Origin: Liolophura sinensis
Taxonomy: Eukaryota > Mollusca > Polyplacophora > Chitonida > Chitonidae
NCBI RefSeq assembly: GCF_032854445.1
Contig: NC_088300.1
Span: 50,587,682-50,651,681, forward strand
DNA length: 64,000 nt
Reading direction: 5' to 3'
Shown: positions 24,146 to 39,384 of the stretch, piece after piece
How the letters are laid out: each line of letters starts with the position of its first letter
Numbering within the stretch: the stretch's first letter is position 1
The notes under the pieces: model-generated
Seen by the model: only the letters and a program-made list of their open reading frames with translations
Told to the model about the DNA's origin: nothing
Database searches by the model: none
Program-made: the position numbers and the translations under genes

Positions 24146-25170
24146 CAGGTTTGTACCAGGCATGTATAGCCGCCTTCACACGGTGCGATTTATCGTTTCG
24201 ATTCTCTGGACACTGACCTACGCTACCTTACAATATAAAGACAATCAAATTCCAGGTCTTCGAATGTTGGAAGAGCAGACACTATGTGAGTGAGCTGTCG
24301 TCGATGAATGGGAGTCGTCCAATACTCTGTGTAAATCAAGTGGATTGAGTTCATGTGCAATGTCATAAAAAACAGTAGATATAAACTATTGCTCGAAACA
24401 AGATTTGATGTCATTTTGAGTGAAGAGATGTTTCATTTTTATGTCTGATTATATTGTTACTGTTGTAAGTTCGCCCATTTCATCTGTGGATTGCTTCACT
24501 TTTCCTGGCTTTGCTTGCAGAATCACTTCTCTAACCAACAGTCCGGTTTTGTTTCCTGCGTTGCCCTCAATTAAGGTATCAAAGTTGTACTCCACAAACC
24601 AAGTTTCCTTCATCATGAAGTAATTCAGAATTCATATCACCTCTTCATCCCTGAATAATGTAATCACCCCTCGATCATCACGAGCGTAACTCTCGAATCG
24701 ACAGGATCAAAACTTTGGCAACCGTCAGTTTCAAATCACATGACACCGTAGCCCGGTTCGAGTTAGCAACACTCGGAATCGTCCCGGAAAAGATAAACTG
24801 GCAGAGTGTATGGATTACAGCAAAGAGATGCATACCATTAAATGATGTTAGATAACGTGTTTGAGATTCTTAATTTAACAGCCTTAGCAAAAGCAACCAG
24901 TAACACACTCACGTGATACGAAATGAAAATGCATGCTACTCGCGCCGAAATGCCCGTTACTTCACTGCTTATTCTTCATGGCCCTCCTGGTTTACTGAAA
25001 ACAAATTGGCATAAGTGAACATGAATTTATTTTTTGCTTGAAGAAAACTCTGTTCTTGTGAAGTGAGAACATCACAATGGAAACGACCGGTTCAGTTCCA
25101 GGTTAGTGAATGTAACGATGGGAAGCGATATAGGCACAAATATTTGGACATCATCAACCGTTATACTTAC
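24146..25170. other. Non-coding sequence, no gene recognised
   Basis: No repeats, SINE parts or convincing coding frame seen. Confidence 0.4.
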
Positions 25171-25330
25171 ACTGGCTTCCTCCGCGGTTGTATGTGGGAA
25201 GATCTTTCAGCAACTTGCGGACGGTCGTGGGTTTCCCTCAGGCACCGCCCGGTTTTCTCCCACCAAGATGTTGGCCGTGAAATGTATGTGAGTACAGCGT
25301 AAAGTCACATTCAAATAGATAAATGAATAC
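25171..25330 (+). mobile_element. V-domain SINE, head truncated, diverged
   Basis: Contains 'actggcttcctccgcgg', 'cagcaacttgcggacggtcg', 'tgggtttccctcagg' and 'cggttttctcccaccaagat', with a short internal deletion before 'gtgagtacagcgtaaa' and an A-rich tail. An imperfect nine-base duplication (atacttaca / atactaaca) may flank it. Confidence 0.8.
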
Positions 25331-26354
25331 TAACAGTTATTAAAGCTAATAACCTACAAAGGTTGCAGTCTTACTACCTCACTTGACGGTTATGATTAAT
25401 GGATATACACCAGGAGTTCACTTCACAAAGGCATTTCAAGCTTAAGTCAAAATTTAAAACCTCTTTACAGTGTGTAGTGTTTGGTTCTGGAAGTAGAAAT
25501 TTGGCCACTTTTGTCTTTAGCTAATACTAATGAGGTGGACTAAATTTTAATTTCTAAAACTGAAGAAAAAGGTTTATGATCATATTTCAATGTTTTACTT
25601 AAGCCAGGGAATGTCTTTGTGGAGTCGCCCCCAGGTAGTAACCAGCTCGGTGTCAGTATACAAGGACTGAGTGTAGTGTAATGTCAGTTGTCTTGAACAT
25701 GTCGTTCCATGGAGACAACACTAAAGGCATGTCAAACATTGCATGCAACCCGCCGGCCACTGTAAAAGACTACAGTATGTAGAGTAAAACCAGAACAACG
25801 CCGACAGTGTGATAGTTGGCTAGTGGTCAAACGTTACAGGTTAAAACTTTACTGAAGTTAGGGTTTTACTCTAGCTATTCATGTCAATGCTTAAATAGTA
25901 ACAACTGGCACGCCCCATGGCACCACGACTAAAGCAGAGATAGGTAAAATAGACGTATATTAGACGTCACTGATGAAGAATTACTCAAAATGCTGTTGTC
26001 ATCACACTTAATATACAAACCTATTAAAACAATACACAGTAGTCTCGCATATTCTTGCCTGTCTCACAATATCTGGCGTCAGTGGGCAACCTGATAGTGG
26101 AAAGGTTAGAAGCTAGAAATACAACAACAACATACACTCATATTGGTGATCTTAAACACATTCGAGAACAGGAAATCGTCTGTCAAGTGGACACTATGCA
26201 GGTAGTACGAACTCTTGCATGAATAGCACGCTACAAATTAATCTCATGGCTCCACTCCATTCACCACTGTATAGGTATAGCTGGAGTGTGCACGATTCTA
26301 CTACCTTGGACAGTGTTGTTCATGTATATATGTATACTTGGGGCTTTCTATATT
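25331..26354. other. Non-coding sequence, no gene recognised
   Basis: No repeat or convincing coding frame seen. Confidence 0.4.
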
Positions 26355-26657
26355 GCTACATTTTTTCATTCATATGACGATGATGAGTCATCGGGTGAGT
26401 CCATGCCTATAACGTGCTGCCGCCATGAGGTACCACGCCGAAGACACCAGACATGACATCTCACCCAGTTACATTATATGTACTAACACCGGGCGAACCG
26501 GTCCTGTTTCCTTGCTCGAACCTCTCAGTGAAGAGCGACAAGCGAGATAGTAACAAATACCACATTTAATCTCATTGGTATACGACCCGTCCCTGGTTTG
26601 AACCCAGGACTCTTAACTTCGAGACGGACGCTCTAATCATTAGGCCACCGAAGCGCT
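26355..26657 (-). mobile_element. Second SINE family (Meta-domain-like), near full length
   Basis: On the minus strand the head reads 'ggtggcctaatgattagagc' with the B-box-like 'gggttcaaacc', followed by a body with 'gatgtcatgtctggtgtctt' and the 3' end 'actcatcatcgtcatatga'. It is the same family as the copies at 12.2, 41.3 and 57.5 kb. A tRNA gene is excluded because the sequence does not fold into a complete cloverleaf after the anticodon arm and continues into the shared SINE body. Confidence 0.8.
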
Positions 26658-28003
26658 TATGTATGGCCTTATAAGGAAACCGAAACACTCCAAAAACACT
26701 TAGCAGTTCCAACAGTTAGGATGTTTCCGAATTCCTATTAGCTTGCTGATTTATGCCTACGAGTTCATTTGCACAGGGCAGCAGGAAAACGTCTGTGCGC
26801 AAGTCATGCCGCGGATAGCCAGTCAAAGTTCACAAACATGTGTGTATGACTGTTGTATGTTCGGAACTTTTTGACTCTGTCACCTGACCGTCCGCTTCAC
26901 GGTGTTTTACGAGAAAGTCGTGCACTCCAATTAAAAAGCGTCAGAGGTAAATGCATGCAGTTACGAGCAGTGAGCCTAGGTAGAGCGTGGCTTCATGGAG
27001 ACACAGTTATGCAGACTGAAATAATGTTAAAAGTGACGTAAAAGGCTCAAGAAAAAAAGAAAACGTAAACCCTATAGTATCTTGTGAAAACCTGCACAAT
27101 ACCCTGAAGGAGGAAAATTCGATGTATAGTCCTACAGCCGGAGTTGAAGGGACATGTATATGTTCGGTCATATTTGATTTCAACTTCAAAGTTTCGAGCT
27201 TTGTGAATCAAAGACTCTTTTAACAAAACCGGAGTGAATAGCTGTTTACGTTAGGGCCATGTTTTGTAACGCTTTGCTGAATGACAGATGTCATGTAAAA
27301 TCCGAACTTGATGACCGCACGGAGAGTCCGCCCTCTTTTCGTGCTGTGCACTGTGCACCGGTTGAACCGTGAAAACTGTACTTACCCACGATAATATAGT
27401 CTTGTTTATATCACACCTGTTTTTACAAATTGGTGATTTATGAGATGTCCCTCGAAGGTTTTATTGTACACTGCAATACACATGTATATACATGTGTATA
27501 TGAAATACATATATAATATAATAATACTTACATTGAAAGGATTAAACATTAATTTAACACACACAGAGGACGTTATGCGGTTTTTGTCATATCATAGCTG
27601 TTAATGCGGATTGAGTATAGTCATAGTTGGTTAGCTTGCACAGTGCAATATTCAGGCTAATCTAAGCATGAGAAACGGTATGAAACGAATTGCGGTCTTA
27701 ATTAATGCAATGAAGGAAATGGCGGGTATTATTTTTTTAAATATTACCTGTTCGAAAGATTCGTTTTAATGTTTGCATTGGTTTAGATTAAACTCACTAT
27801 GACCAAAGTCAGATCTAGCAGCTGCTGCCAATGCAGACTTCTATATTTTATTTACTTGAGGGAACGGGCCGTAATATACTGGTTGAAGATCGCTTCTCTT
27901 TTAATCGCTTGGAAACATGAGACGTGCTGTCACTTCTTGTGGAACATTGTCTTCGCTGTTGTGGTTTTACTCTTTTGTTATGTTGTAAATCTTTTATTAT
28001 GTT
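26658..28003. other. Non-coding sequence, no gene recognised
   Basis: Includes an 18-base perfect palindrome 'cacatgtatatacatgtg' at 27479-27496 in an AT-rich tract, likely simple-sequence in nature. Otherwise no feature seen. Confidence 0.4.
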
Positions 28004-28166
28004 GGGTGGTAAGGTCTGTCAGCAACCTGCGGATGGTCGTGGGTTTCCTCTGGGCTCTGCGCCGTTTTCTCCCACCATAATGCTGGCCACCTTAGTATAA
28101 GTGAAATATTCTTGAGTAGTGAGTAAAACACGAGTAAAACACCAGTCAAATAAAATAAATAAATGT
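28004..28166 (+). mobile_element. V-domain SINE, head truncated
   Basis: Contains 'cagcaacctgcggatggtcg', 'tgggtttcctctgggctctg', 'ttttctcccaccataatgct' and the tail 'cagtcaaataaaataaataa'. A small duplication of 'gtaaaacac' occurs near the 3' end. Confidence 0.88.
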
Positions 28167-28415
28167 ATTGTTTTGGTGAGAACAAAAGCCATTAGCCATT
28201 TGTGCAATCTAACGTTCTTTGAAAACCACATATCTCCCACCAGCATGGTTTATATATCTGCATGTTCCAAGGTTTAGAGGAGACAACGACAAAAGACACG
28301 GTCTCCATAGATTCCACTAATCTGCGATAACTGAGGCCAGGAGTTCGAAACTAGATGTCGCTAACATGCCAGTAGTATAACCTCAAGTTTGTCAGGTTTG
28401 GTGTCTCTTTCCATG

Positions 28416-28822
28416 CAATGTATTGATAGAACCTTACATGGGTACATCTGTATCCTTAAGAAAATCAAGCATATAGTCAGTGGTAAGGTACTGATAGAAT
28501 CCCACATCGGTACATCTGTATCCTTAAGAAAATCAAGCATTCAGTCAGTGGTAAAGTATTGATAGAATCCTACATGGGTACATCTGTATCCTTAAGAAAA
28601 TCAAGCATTTAGTCAGTGGTAAAGTATTGATAGAATCCTACATGGGTACATCTGTATCCTTAAGAAAATCAAGCATTCAGTCAGTGGTAAAGTATTGATA
28701 GAATCCTACATGGGTACATCAGTATCCTTAAGCAAATCAAGCATTTAGTCAGTGGTAAGGTATTGATAGAATCCTACATCGGTACATCAGTATCCTTAAG
28801 AAAATAAAGCATTTAGTCAGTG
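28416..28822. repeat. 68-bp tandem repeat, 6 units
   Basis: Units share 'ggtacatctgtatccttaag', 'aaaatcaagcatttagtcag' and 'tggtaaagtattgatagaat'. 'ggtacatc' recurs every 68 bases from 28440. Units are over 90% alike by eye. Confidence 0.92.
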
Positions 28823-29274
28823 TCCAAATCAAATCAGTGAATATATGAAACGATTTACATTTTGGGTCATGGCAGAGAAAATTAAACTTATATGGGTAAT
28901 ACAACAATGACATGTAAACATAGCGAGAAGTATGCCACGCTGTCCGGCGCATTATTGCACATCTACGTATTCTAATGCCCATTTTCTGTTCATTCAATCA
29001 AGGAAAATCGAGACTCATTCTGACTGAAAGTAGTGTAACGATAAAATTTGATGCAACCTTAGCCTACTGTATATCGCCCTAATTGCTTGAAAGAGCAACC
29101 AACTTTGTCCTAGTTCCCAAGACAGTCCATTGACTGAGTTGAGGTTCAGGCATTAAATTGACCAAAAGGGCGACAAAAATTTCCCATAATTCCTCAGTGT
29201 GGCGTTATCTATTATTAGTGACCTTCCTCCTGTAAATAATAAGGCCTGGAAGAGTACAGACAATCCAAGCGTCA
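28823..29274. other. Non-coding sequence, no gene recognised
   Basis: Short spacer between the 68-bp array and the first (TA)n tract; nothing recognised. Confidence 0.4.
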
Positions 29275-29285
29275 TTATATATATA

Positions 29286-29377
<92 letters not shown>
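29275..29377. repeat. (TA)n microsatellite
   Basis: About 50 TA units with one interruption ('tatatctatat'). The Ile-Tyr open frames on both strands come only from this repeat. Confidence 0.98.
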
Positions 29378-29378
<1 letters not shown>

Positions 29379-30426
29379 CGCCAATCATATACTGGTGTAT
29401 ACCCGACTGTCGTCCTGAACACTTCAAAATACACCGTCTTACCTCACAAAATTGACCTCACTATCGCTTTGCATCCAGCATCTATAGGGGGGAAGGGTCA
29501 GTATATTGGTCGGTTCAATATGAGAATCTTGTGACTGGGTGTTGCATCATGTCTAGTGTTTTGAAATGGTGTTCTTACGAAATAGCGTTGTTTAAATTAT
29601 GTTTGACCATTGACCCCCATTGATCCCGACCTGCTACAAGAAGACACCATAATGACAACCCCCCTTGCACCTCCCCCCAAATCACAATAATGTTAAAAGC
29701 GACGATACAAACATAATACAAATTCTCCGAGGTCTATCGAAGAATGTAACAATAAACTGCAGCACAGCTTGGACCTGAATGTCTTTACATTATAGGCCCG
29801 AAACGTTCCCTACACAGCATTCAAAAAATGCCAATATATACATGATATACATGATTAGACATGTATGTGTACACATGTATATTTTATTTTTGGGTGGTCA
29901 TTATACTCTAGGCTTTTGAATTCGTTTATACGCGACAATGGTGAGATTTATGGGTGTAGAAAAAGGAGCGCTTAGAAGAAACCATCGACATTCGACAAGT
30001 AAGAAATGGTTAAAGACTCCGCCTGAACCAGCGCGAGAACCTTCTACCTCACTGATTAACCAGCACAGTTGAAGGGATAAACGATTTATGCAAAATAGCC
30101 TGAAGGAAGAGCCTTGCATTGATTTGCCTCCACTTTGTTTCAGCATGTAGAAATGTATATGAGTATTTTAAAGACTGAATATCAAAATAGGTTGTGTTTT
30201 GTACTACACCTTGATCAAAGCCCTAACATATCTGGAGAACCTCTGTAGTACATGGAACATCAAAGTTACTAACTTGATATCCGCATAAATGACATGCCTA
30301 TGAATACAAAATCCAAAATCAATTACTCTGCATATCTTACTTAAAAAGCGACCTATAATATGTGGCATATTTTAGGCAAATTTTCCTTTTAAAGCAATAT
30401 CTAAAAAAGGAATATTTTATAGGATC

Positions 30427-30428
<2 letters not shown>
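29378..30428. other. Non-coding sequence, no gene recognised
   Basis: Nothing recognised apart from low-complexity C-rich patches near 29660. Confidence 0.4.

Positions 30429-30514
<86 letters not shown>
30429..30514. repeat. (TA)n microsatellite
   Basis: Uninterrupted TA repeat of about 86 bases. Confidence 0.98.
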
Positions 30515-30517
<3 letters not shown>

Positions 30518-31809
30518 CAGTGTAAATTCAACACCTTGAAATAGATCCATTTATAAACATTTTATGACAGTGGTGAAGCGCAGGCATCAGTAAGAAATAA
30601 TAATAAAAAAATAATAAGACGATAGAATTGAATTTTTATTTGTTGCTAATTGACTACTCAAATGACAATAGAGATGTCAGACGAGTATCATGTAAATATA
30701 CACGTGTAACGTTTGAACTGCAGACGGCTAATTTATTAAATCTGCATTTCAAAAATCAAGATGTAATGGAGTCTTAAAGGGCCATCAGCGTACGTCTTAT
30801 CTGAATTGTTAATGAATGAACAATTAATTTTCTATTTTTATACTTCTTTACGGGGGGCAGTTATTCCCCTTTCTTCAGGTTTTTGTCTCGCTACAGGACG
30901 TTTAGTGCAGGAGACGTATATTTATAGACCATACTCACAACCGGCCTCCAAATTTAGAAAAGCCCAGTTCAAGTTTACATCTTTTCAGTTTCTTATTTGA
31001 CTGAATGCTTGGAAGTTGTTAACATTCAGTCAACCAGTCAAGATATCTGATGAAAACGTTGAAATATGTTTAATAAACATAAAGAACTATAGATGTTATG
31101 ATAAACATCAAAGCACCTTTCTCATGTGTGGTTTCTGCGTTTGTATTACAAGGTGCGCAGCGTGCAGATTTACCTGTACAAAACGATTCAAGCGCGAGAC
31201 TGTAGCGCTCTTTGAATTCAATAAGTGCCTATAACCATATAAGAAAGGAGCTGTACTCATTCTTGGATCCTTTTATACACATCACTGACGCATGCGTACA
31301 GAGCAGGCTATTAGAGGCGACAATCAGGTGAAATTACTTTCAAGTAAACCTGTCATTCGTGACGCTTGGAAAAAGCCGCAATCTCTCGTCAAATATTCGT
31401 TACGGCCAGTGTTCCTTAAAGTTTTTAGTGATTCTTCAGGTTTGCTCCACAGATTGGTTTTTTTTTGGTAAAACTGGTCCGAAGGTTGCAATTACAAAGG
31501 GGAACGTTTTTTTCTTCTTTTCGTCAGGGTTCATTAACTCTGCACCAATTAGCGACGAGGAGGCATTGACGACCTCGCGATATTGCCCTAATGAACGACC
31601 AATGACTGCTTGAGCGAACGGCCGATTTTTCATGAAAACTGTCAGCTATTGCACAGGCACGGAGTTCACAACGATGATTTCGCTTCTAGTGGATCTCCAG
31701 CATAGGCTGTGAGTATAGTGACTGCATGGAGAGTGTACGATGTACTTGCACAAAGGCATCGTGAAATATCTACATGTATGTGTGAAAGCCAGTGGTGATT
31801 GAGGTTAGC
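30515..31809 (+). promoter_or_regulatory. Msx 5' flank and probable 5' UTR
   Basis: Repeat-free sequence between the (TA)n tract and the Msx start codon. It must hold the promoter if the 5' UTR has no further intron. A TATA-like 'ccttttatacac' lies near 31270 and CCAAT-type boxes near 31545 ('caccaatt') and 31600 ('gaccaatg'). An in-frame TGA at 31783 limits the coding region. The transcription start cannot be placed from sequence alone. Confidence 0.45.
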
Positions 31810-32476
31810 ATGATACGACGTATTCCAAGCATGGAGGAAATGTTAGCATGCAGCGCACAGATTCCAGGCAATCGTTCAGCCTTCAGGAAACTCGCTCAGC
31901 ACAGGATGTCCAGTCCGGAGGACTGTGACCATCAGGAACTCTTGCCGGACAACCATCCGGAAGTCACACCGGACTTTAAACGTAACGGTAGCTCCGTACT
32001 CACGCGAGAGGACCGAAGACGACTCGATCTCCCAGATCCATCCGGATTCAACTCCGGCGAGAGACAGCAGTATGCTTTGAATTTTAGAAAATCCGGCGTC
32101 GATACAAAAAGCAAGTTCGTTCTTAGTGTGGATACGTTAATTCGCCGTAAAGAACGGCATATCCCTTGTGAGGACTCGAGTAACATTGCTTCGCCCTTTT
32201 CTCTCCGGCCTGCTGGGGCAGATGGGGAATCTGGGCGACCGAGAGAGGATGGTTCCCCGCTATCAGACAGATCTACGGATGACTCTTCCTCCAGCCCGAC
32301 TCCAAGCGGGCATCCCACGGAGTCACCTGTCACGCTATCCTCGTTTAGCGTGACAGATATCCTCAGCAAGCCGTCCAGCATCCGGCGCCCCCTCCCTAGT
32401 TCTCCACCCAGACAGGCTAAGTGGGGACCCATGGGTAACCCGTGGATCCCTGTCACTTCTTTTCACACCGCACCAA
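31810..32476 (+). CDS. Msx: Msx homeobox protein, exon 1 (residues 1-222)
   Basis: This exon encodes the N-terminal part of an Msx-class (NK-like, ANTP superclass) transcription factor, a nuclear DNA-binding protein that usually represses transcription and acts in neural, muscle and mesoderm patterning, often downstream of BMP signals. ATG at 31810 was chosen because an in-frame TGA lies at 31783 and -3 is A. Visible motifs are an Eh1-like repressor motif at residues 103-113 ('FVLSVDTLIRR'), a second FSV motif at 178-186 ('SFSVTDILS') and a Pro-Trp motif at 211-212 ('NPWIP'). Vertebrate MSX1/2 carry a comparable FSV, FSV, PW order. The middle (138-175) is Ser/Pro/Asp-rich and probably disordered. 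The exon ends one base into codon 223 at a strong donor 'caa|gtgagt'. The continuation of the open frame past the donor has no homology and is intron. Confidence 0.9.
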
Positions 32477-35536
<3,060 letters not shown>

Positions 35537-36525
35537 TATGAAGACATCATAGTCATGACAGCCAAGACACCATCCACATTCAAGCGTCATAACCCCTAAC
35601 ATTTCCATTCATTTATTAAATTATCTCAGTGCTGAAATCTATCGTGCCTTGGGGACTGTTAGCTTCTGTATCCCCATCGATGATTTCCTCCACCGACGCT
35701 GAGGTTACAAGCGATACAGTATCAGATTGTGTTCTACATTTGAATTTAATTGCTCGTATAATTTAATTTGGCTGCCTCCGGGCAAGCTATCTGTATAAAA
35801 CTCTGTTGAGTGCATTATTTGCCAAATATTTTCAGTGTTAACGGGTAAAACGTTTCCAGTGTTCGTTCTTGAGTCTTGATATTTTTGAGTATATACCATT
35901 TTTTTTGTATTTTGAATCTTTTTTTCTTTAATTTATCCATTTTTACACAGAATGGATCTGGTTTTATATTTGAACATCTTGAAACTTACAACACCTCAGT
36001 ATTTTTCATAAGAGTTCAAATTTTCACCTGCATGTCTTTGACAATTCAATATCTCATGCGCGTGGCAATTGTAATGTTGTGATAATTTAAAACATGTATA
36101 TATTTCTATAATTATCCATATGATTGCTTTGTACTCTTATTGCCGTTGGGCATTGGGGCCCATCAGATGCTAGGGACCTAAAACTTACATCATTTATCCG
36201 CTAGCCCAGCTAAATTTAAGCTGGGTTGTATAGGCTATACATTGCATATACCTTGTTCCCAGTAACTCATATTATCTATTGTCCTTCATCAGTATGCGTG
36301 TCTTCATTATGTCCCACTGTGTATGATAGACCCATATATTGTTCTGTGCTCTTTTTTCTTCATCATGTAATATTGCTTATTGAGATAGCGTTCTTATATG
36401 CGTGTAATATCGCTTTAATTATTCCAGTTGAATCCCATAAAATTTTTTCGATGGTGCTTACTATAATGGAAGTGAACAGTGCGCGAATTCACACTTTTTA
36501 AAATAAAAGACAAATTGTACAAAAG
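35537..36525 (+). other. Msx: Probable Msx 3' UTR
   Basis: About 1 kb of AT-rich, repeat-free sequence from the stop to just beyond the first AATAAA on the sense strand (36502). An earlier weaker signal ATTAAA at 35615-35620 could give a shorter form. Open frames inside it are without features. Confidence 0.55.
36502..36507 (+). terminator. Polyadenylation signal AATAAA
   Basis: First canonical hexamer downstream of the Msx stop, about 970 bases away, followed by 'gtgttagtcatttattt' T/GT-rich sequence at a plausible distance for cleavage. Confidence 0.5.
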
Positions 36526-36925
36526 CGTAAGTGTTAGTCATTTATTTCTCAACTTGTTTATGTACAAGATCCACAATGAGGAATCCAAGTTATCCCAGAT
36601 TCATTAGTGTATGAGAAGTTAAATTATATTTGTTTTGGTGCATGGAAAGTGCTCAAACTTCAATGCATAGGCACCTACATGTGTATTTCGTATTTATCAG
36701 TTTGTTTGACGAAGGATTTGTGCAATAGCCCAAAAGTGTAAGACAAATATTAAGCATTACATTTGAGTAAAGTGATTGGAAGTGCCCACAGAACATTTAA
36801 TCTATATATATGCCCTACTAAATTTTCTGAGAGGTTAACTTGATCGCCTGCATCAGGAAATTTATGCATTAATATGCCATCGTTAACCTGAAGCGAGATG
36901 ACATGCAAACAATGTAATGAGACAA
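36526..36925. other. Non-coding sequence, no gene recognised
   Basis: Spacer 3' of Msx; nothing recognised. Confidence 0.4.
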
Positions 36926-37165
36926 ATACAATCGTAACACTACGACTACAAATGTGACATTCCCACTACAACCGTGATATTGGGACTACAATTGTGATAT
37001 TTCGACCACAACAGTGATGTCGAGACTACAACTGTGACAAAAATAATGTAACAACCGTGAAATTACGACTACGACCGTGATATTTGCGACTGTAAATGTG
37101 ACATTCTGACTACAACCGTGATATTGCGACTACAACTGTGACAAATATAATGTAACAATTGTGAC
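36926..37165. repeat. About 24-bp degenerate tandem repeat
   Basis: About nine units of the type 'gactacaactgtgatattg' with variation in length. It lies 400 bases past the putative Msx poly(A) signal. Confidence 0.8.
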
Positions 37166-38265
37166 ATTCTGACAACTGTAAAAGTATGGTTGAACTGCAG
37201 AATTTGACCTTTGTTGAATAAAAGAAAGATTAATATCGATTGATTGATTGATTGATTAACAAGCCTCTGGTGGAGGGAAATATGAAATATTTGTTGCTAT
37301 TATGGTATTATCTTTATATGTGTCCTCAGTTCTGAATATTTAAAAACGATCGAATTTTATAGGTAATGTTCCGAATAAGTATGGGAGATCTTTTATCGAA
37401 AGCCCTTAGCGTTATCCTTACCTTAGAAGCGCTTTTTGATAAGATGATATAATATTACAATCAAATTATAAAAAAATGAAAGAAGGCATAGCCCATACAA
37501 ATGGTGATGTAGAGACCTACTTTGATGTTTACAAATGACAATTGTATCCTATAAAAGTGTAACAAAAAGCAGTCATGGCAACTCAAACAAATGTTTGTAC
37601 AGCATAGAGCTGTCTGACAAACTGACAGTTCAAGTAGAAAATTCTGTGTAATGTCAGAATGAATGAATCGACTAAAGAAAAAGTTTTAAAAGAAAAATAT
37701 TGTAAATTGTAAATGAATGGGAACTGAAATGATACATTAAAAAGAGTTGACAGCTAGAGTTATCTCCCCGTCGAACTGATGACAGCTATTATATATGATC
37801 GACAGAAAGTATCCGCACACGTATGGGATTGGAATTTGACAATGAAATCTTTTGTCCAGAGTGGACAAGCGAGCCTGGGCACTGTCTTAGCGCGGATAAC
37901 AATAGACCTATGGTTTGATGTGTCACGAAACGGCTCGCTGTTTACGATGGACAAGAAGAATGTGAAGAACAATCCTGCCCGCCGACATTTTCAAGGGAGT
38001 GTCGGACGGGATCTTCAACAGTTGAATTCATTGAGGGGAAAACTGGTAACGGCACTCTAAAATAACTCTTCCCTCTCTCTGGTATTTGTCTTGTCTGTGC
38101 TGATGAGCGCACATTAGAAAATTACTACTTTTCAAACGTCGAGATTCTCCGAATTAAGTGTACATGCTATGTGGTTTTCCAGAATGTAACTAAAGTTTAT
38201 GACTCGTTTCCAAGCAACAATTGCTATAAGGATATGACTTTATAAATCATATTAAGATTATCAGT
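37166..38265. other. Non-coding sequence with a short (GATT)n tract
   Basis: A (GATT)5 run lies near 37237-37257. The 93-residue frame at 37779-38060 has a plausible amino-acid mix but no recognised motif, and I do not call it a gene. Confidence 0.4.
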
Positions 38266-38331
38266 TTCTTGGGTTTCGCCCGGGCTTTGCCCGATTTCCT
38301 CCCGCCATATCGCTGGCCACCGTCAAATAGT
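38266..38331 (+). mobile_element. V-domain SINE central fragment
   Basis: Contains 'cttgggtttcgcccgggctt' and 'gatttcctcccgccatatcg' then 'ctggccaccgtc'. Both ends are missing. A (CATA)n microsatellite follows directly at about 38335-38372. Confidence 0.75.
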
Positions 38332-38459
38332 GAATATACATACATACATACATAAATACATACATACATACATATATAATATTTATGCGATCATTTTTTG
38401 TTAATCTTGGTGAATATTTTTGCGACATCGTTGTTACTCAGGGCACTGTATTATTGATC

Positions 38460-38580
38460 GATTAATTGATCATTTTTTGAAGGCATATATATACTCAAGG
38501 ATTTTTAACTTTTACGATTGGGTCAGTTTCATGATTGGCGGAAACCGTGGCAAGTTACGAATTTTCCCACCATATTGTGA
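38460..38580 (-). mobile_element. Possible degenerate V-domain SINE
   Basis: 'actcaaggatttttaacttt' then 'tacga' and 'tgattggcggaaaccg' follow the minus-strand SINE order with many changes. Weak; it could be chance. Confidence 0.4.
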
Positions 38581-38629
38581 CGTGTATAAACATAAACACC
38601 ATATTGTTGAACAAGACGTCATCAACGAA

Positions 38630-38751
38630 TGTCTCTCCGGCAGTACGTGGGGAGATCTTCCAGAAATCGGCGGATGGGCCTGGGTTTCCCCTGTGATATG
38701 GGTGAAATATTCTTGAGTTTGGCGTAAAACGCCAATTAAATAAAGAAATAA
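38630..38751 (+). mobile_element. V-domain SINE with internal deletion and 9-bp duplication
   Basis: Has 'ctccggcagtacgtggggag', 'cggatgggcctgggtttccc', then skips the 'ggctctgcccgg...ggccgccgtc' part and resumes at 'gtgaaatattcttgagtttg', ending in an A-rich tail. Flanked by identical 'atcaacgaa' at 38621-38629 and 38752-38760, so it is a genuine insertion with a shortened body. Confidence 0.85.
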
Positions 38752-38760
38752 ATCAACGAA

Positions 38761-39384
38761 CGTCAGATTGCATGCGCAAACATCCATTCGATCGGCGTCG
38801 ACTGCTTATATATTCACGATAGCCCCAACGAACAGTGAGAGGACGGGGCTGTATTAATGTAAAGTTCAAATTAATTACATGCAGAAATGAAAATCTGACA
38901 ATTATAAATATCGCGTTGAACTTTAAAATTGGCGTAATCTGTCATAATGTTGCATGTTCATATATTCCATGTCGCCATACCGAATGTTGCTTTTTGCCCC
39001 AATACAGCTAAAACCAATCCTATATAGCCATTTCTGTACCCAAACAACACTAAACCCTAACACTAACAGCTTAATCCTAACACTAAGAATGGGCAATATT
39101 TTTGCGTGATTTGATAGGCAACATGGCATCAAGACGATATCTTGACGTTCTGCACAACACCAAATTAAATGAACCAAAAATTCTCTATAAAGCTATACTT
39201 CATATCTGGTTTGTTTTTATTCAAAACGTGCACGTGCACGTCTCGTTAGGGTTGAAATCGGGCTAAACCTTTATATTTAATATTTTTTGTATATAGCCTA
39301 TCTCTAACTAAAGCAAAGATCAAGATCTTTTACCAGATCAGAAAAATATGTAATATTATAGTGATTAGTTGAAGAATCTACCCC
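38761..39384. other. Non-coding sequence, no gene recognised
   Basis: Has telomere-like but irregular 'ccctaacactaac' pieces near 39050-39090 and a short CACGTG-rich run near 39230. No gene seen. Confidence 0.4.

Noticed and set aside
27479-27496. Perfect 18-base palindrome as a protein-binding site
   Set aside because: It lies in a low-complexity tract of TA/CATG units where such palindromes arise easily.
29153-29534. Open frames with long Ile-Tyr runs on both strands (also at 30337-30544 and 41475-42017)
   Set aside because: They exist only because (TA)n has no stop in these frames; the flanks show no coding features.
31792-31809. Upstream GTG start for Msx exon 1
   Set aside because: Animal nuclear genes rarely start at GTG; an ATG with A at -3 lies 18 bases downstream.
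37779-38060. 93-residue frame 3' of Msx as a gene
   Set aside because: No recognised motif, no splice or promoter context, and its length is within what chance allows in 64 kb.
39050-39095. Interstitial telomere repeat
   Set aside because: The 'ccctaac'-like pieces are irregular and few, and do not form a TTAGGG-type array.
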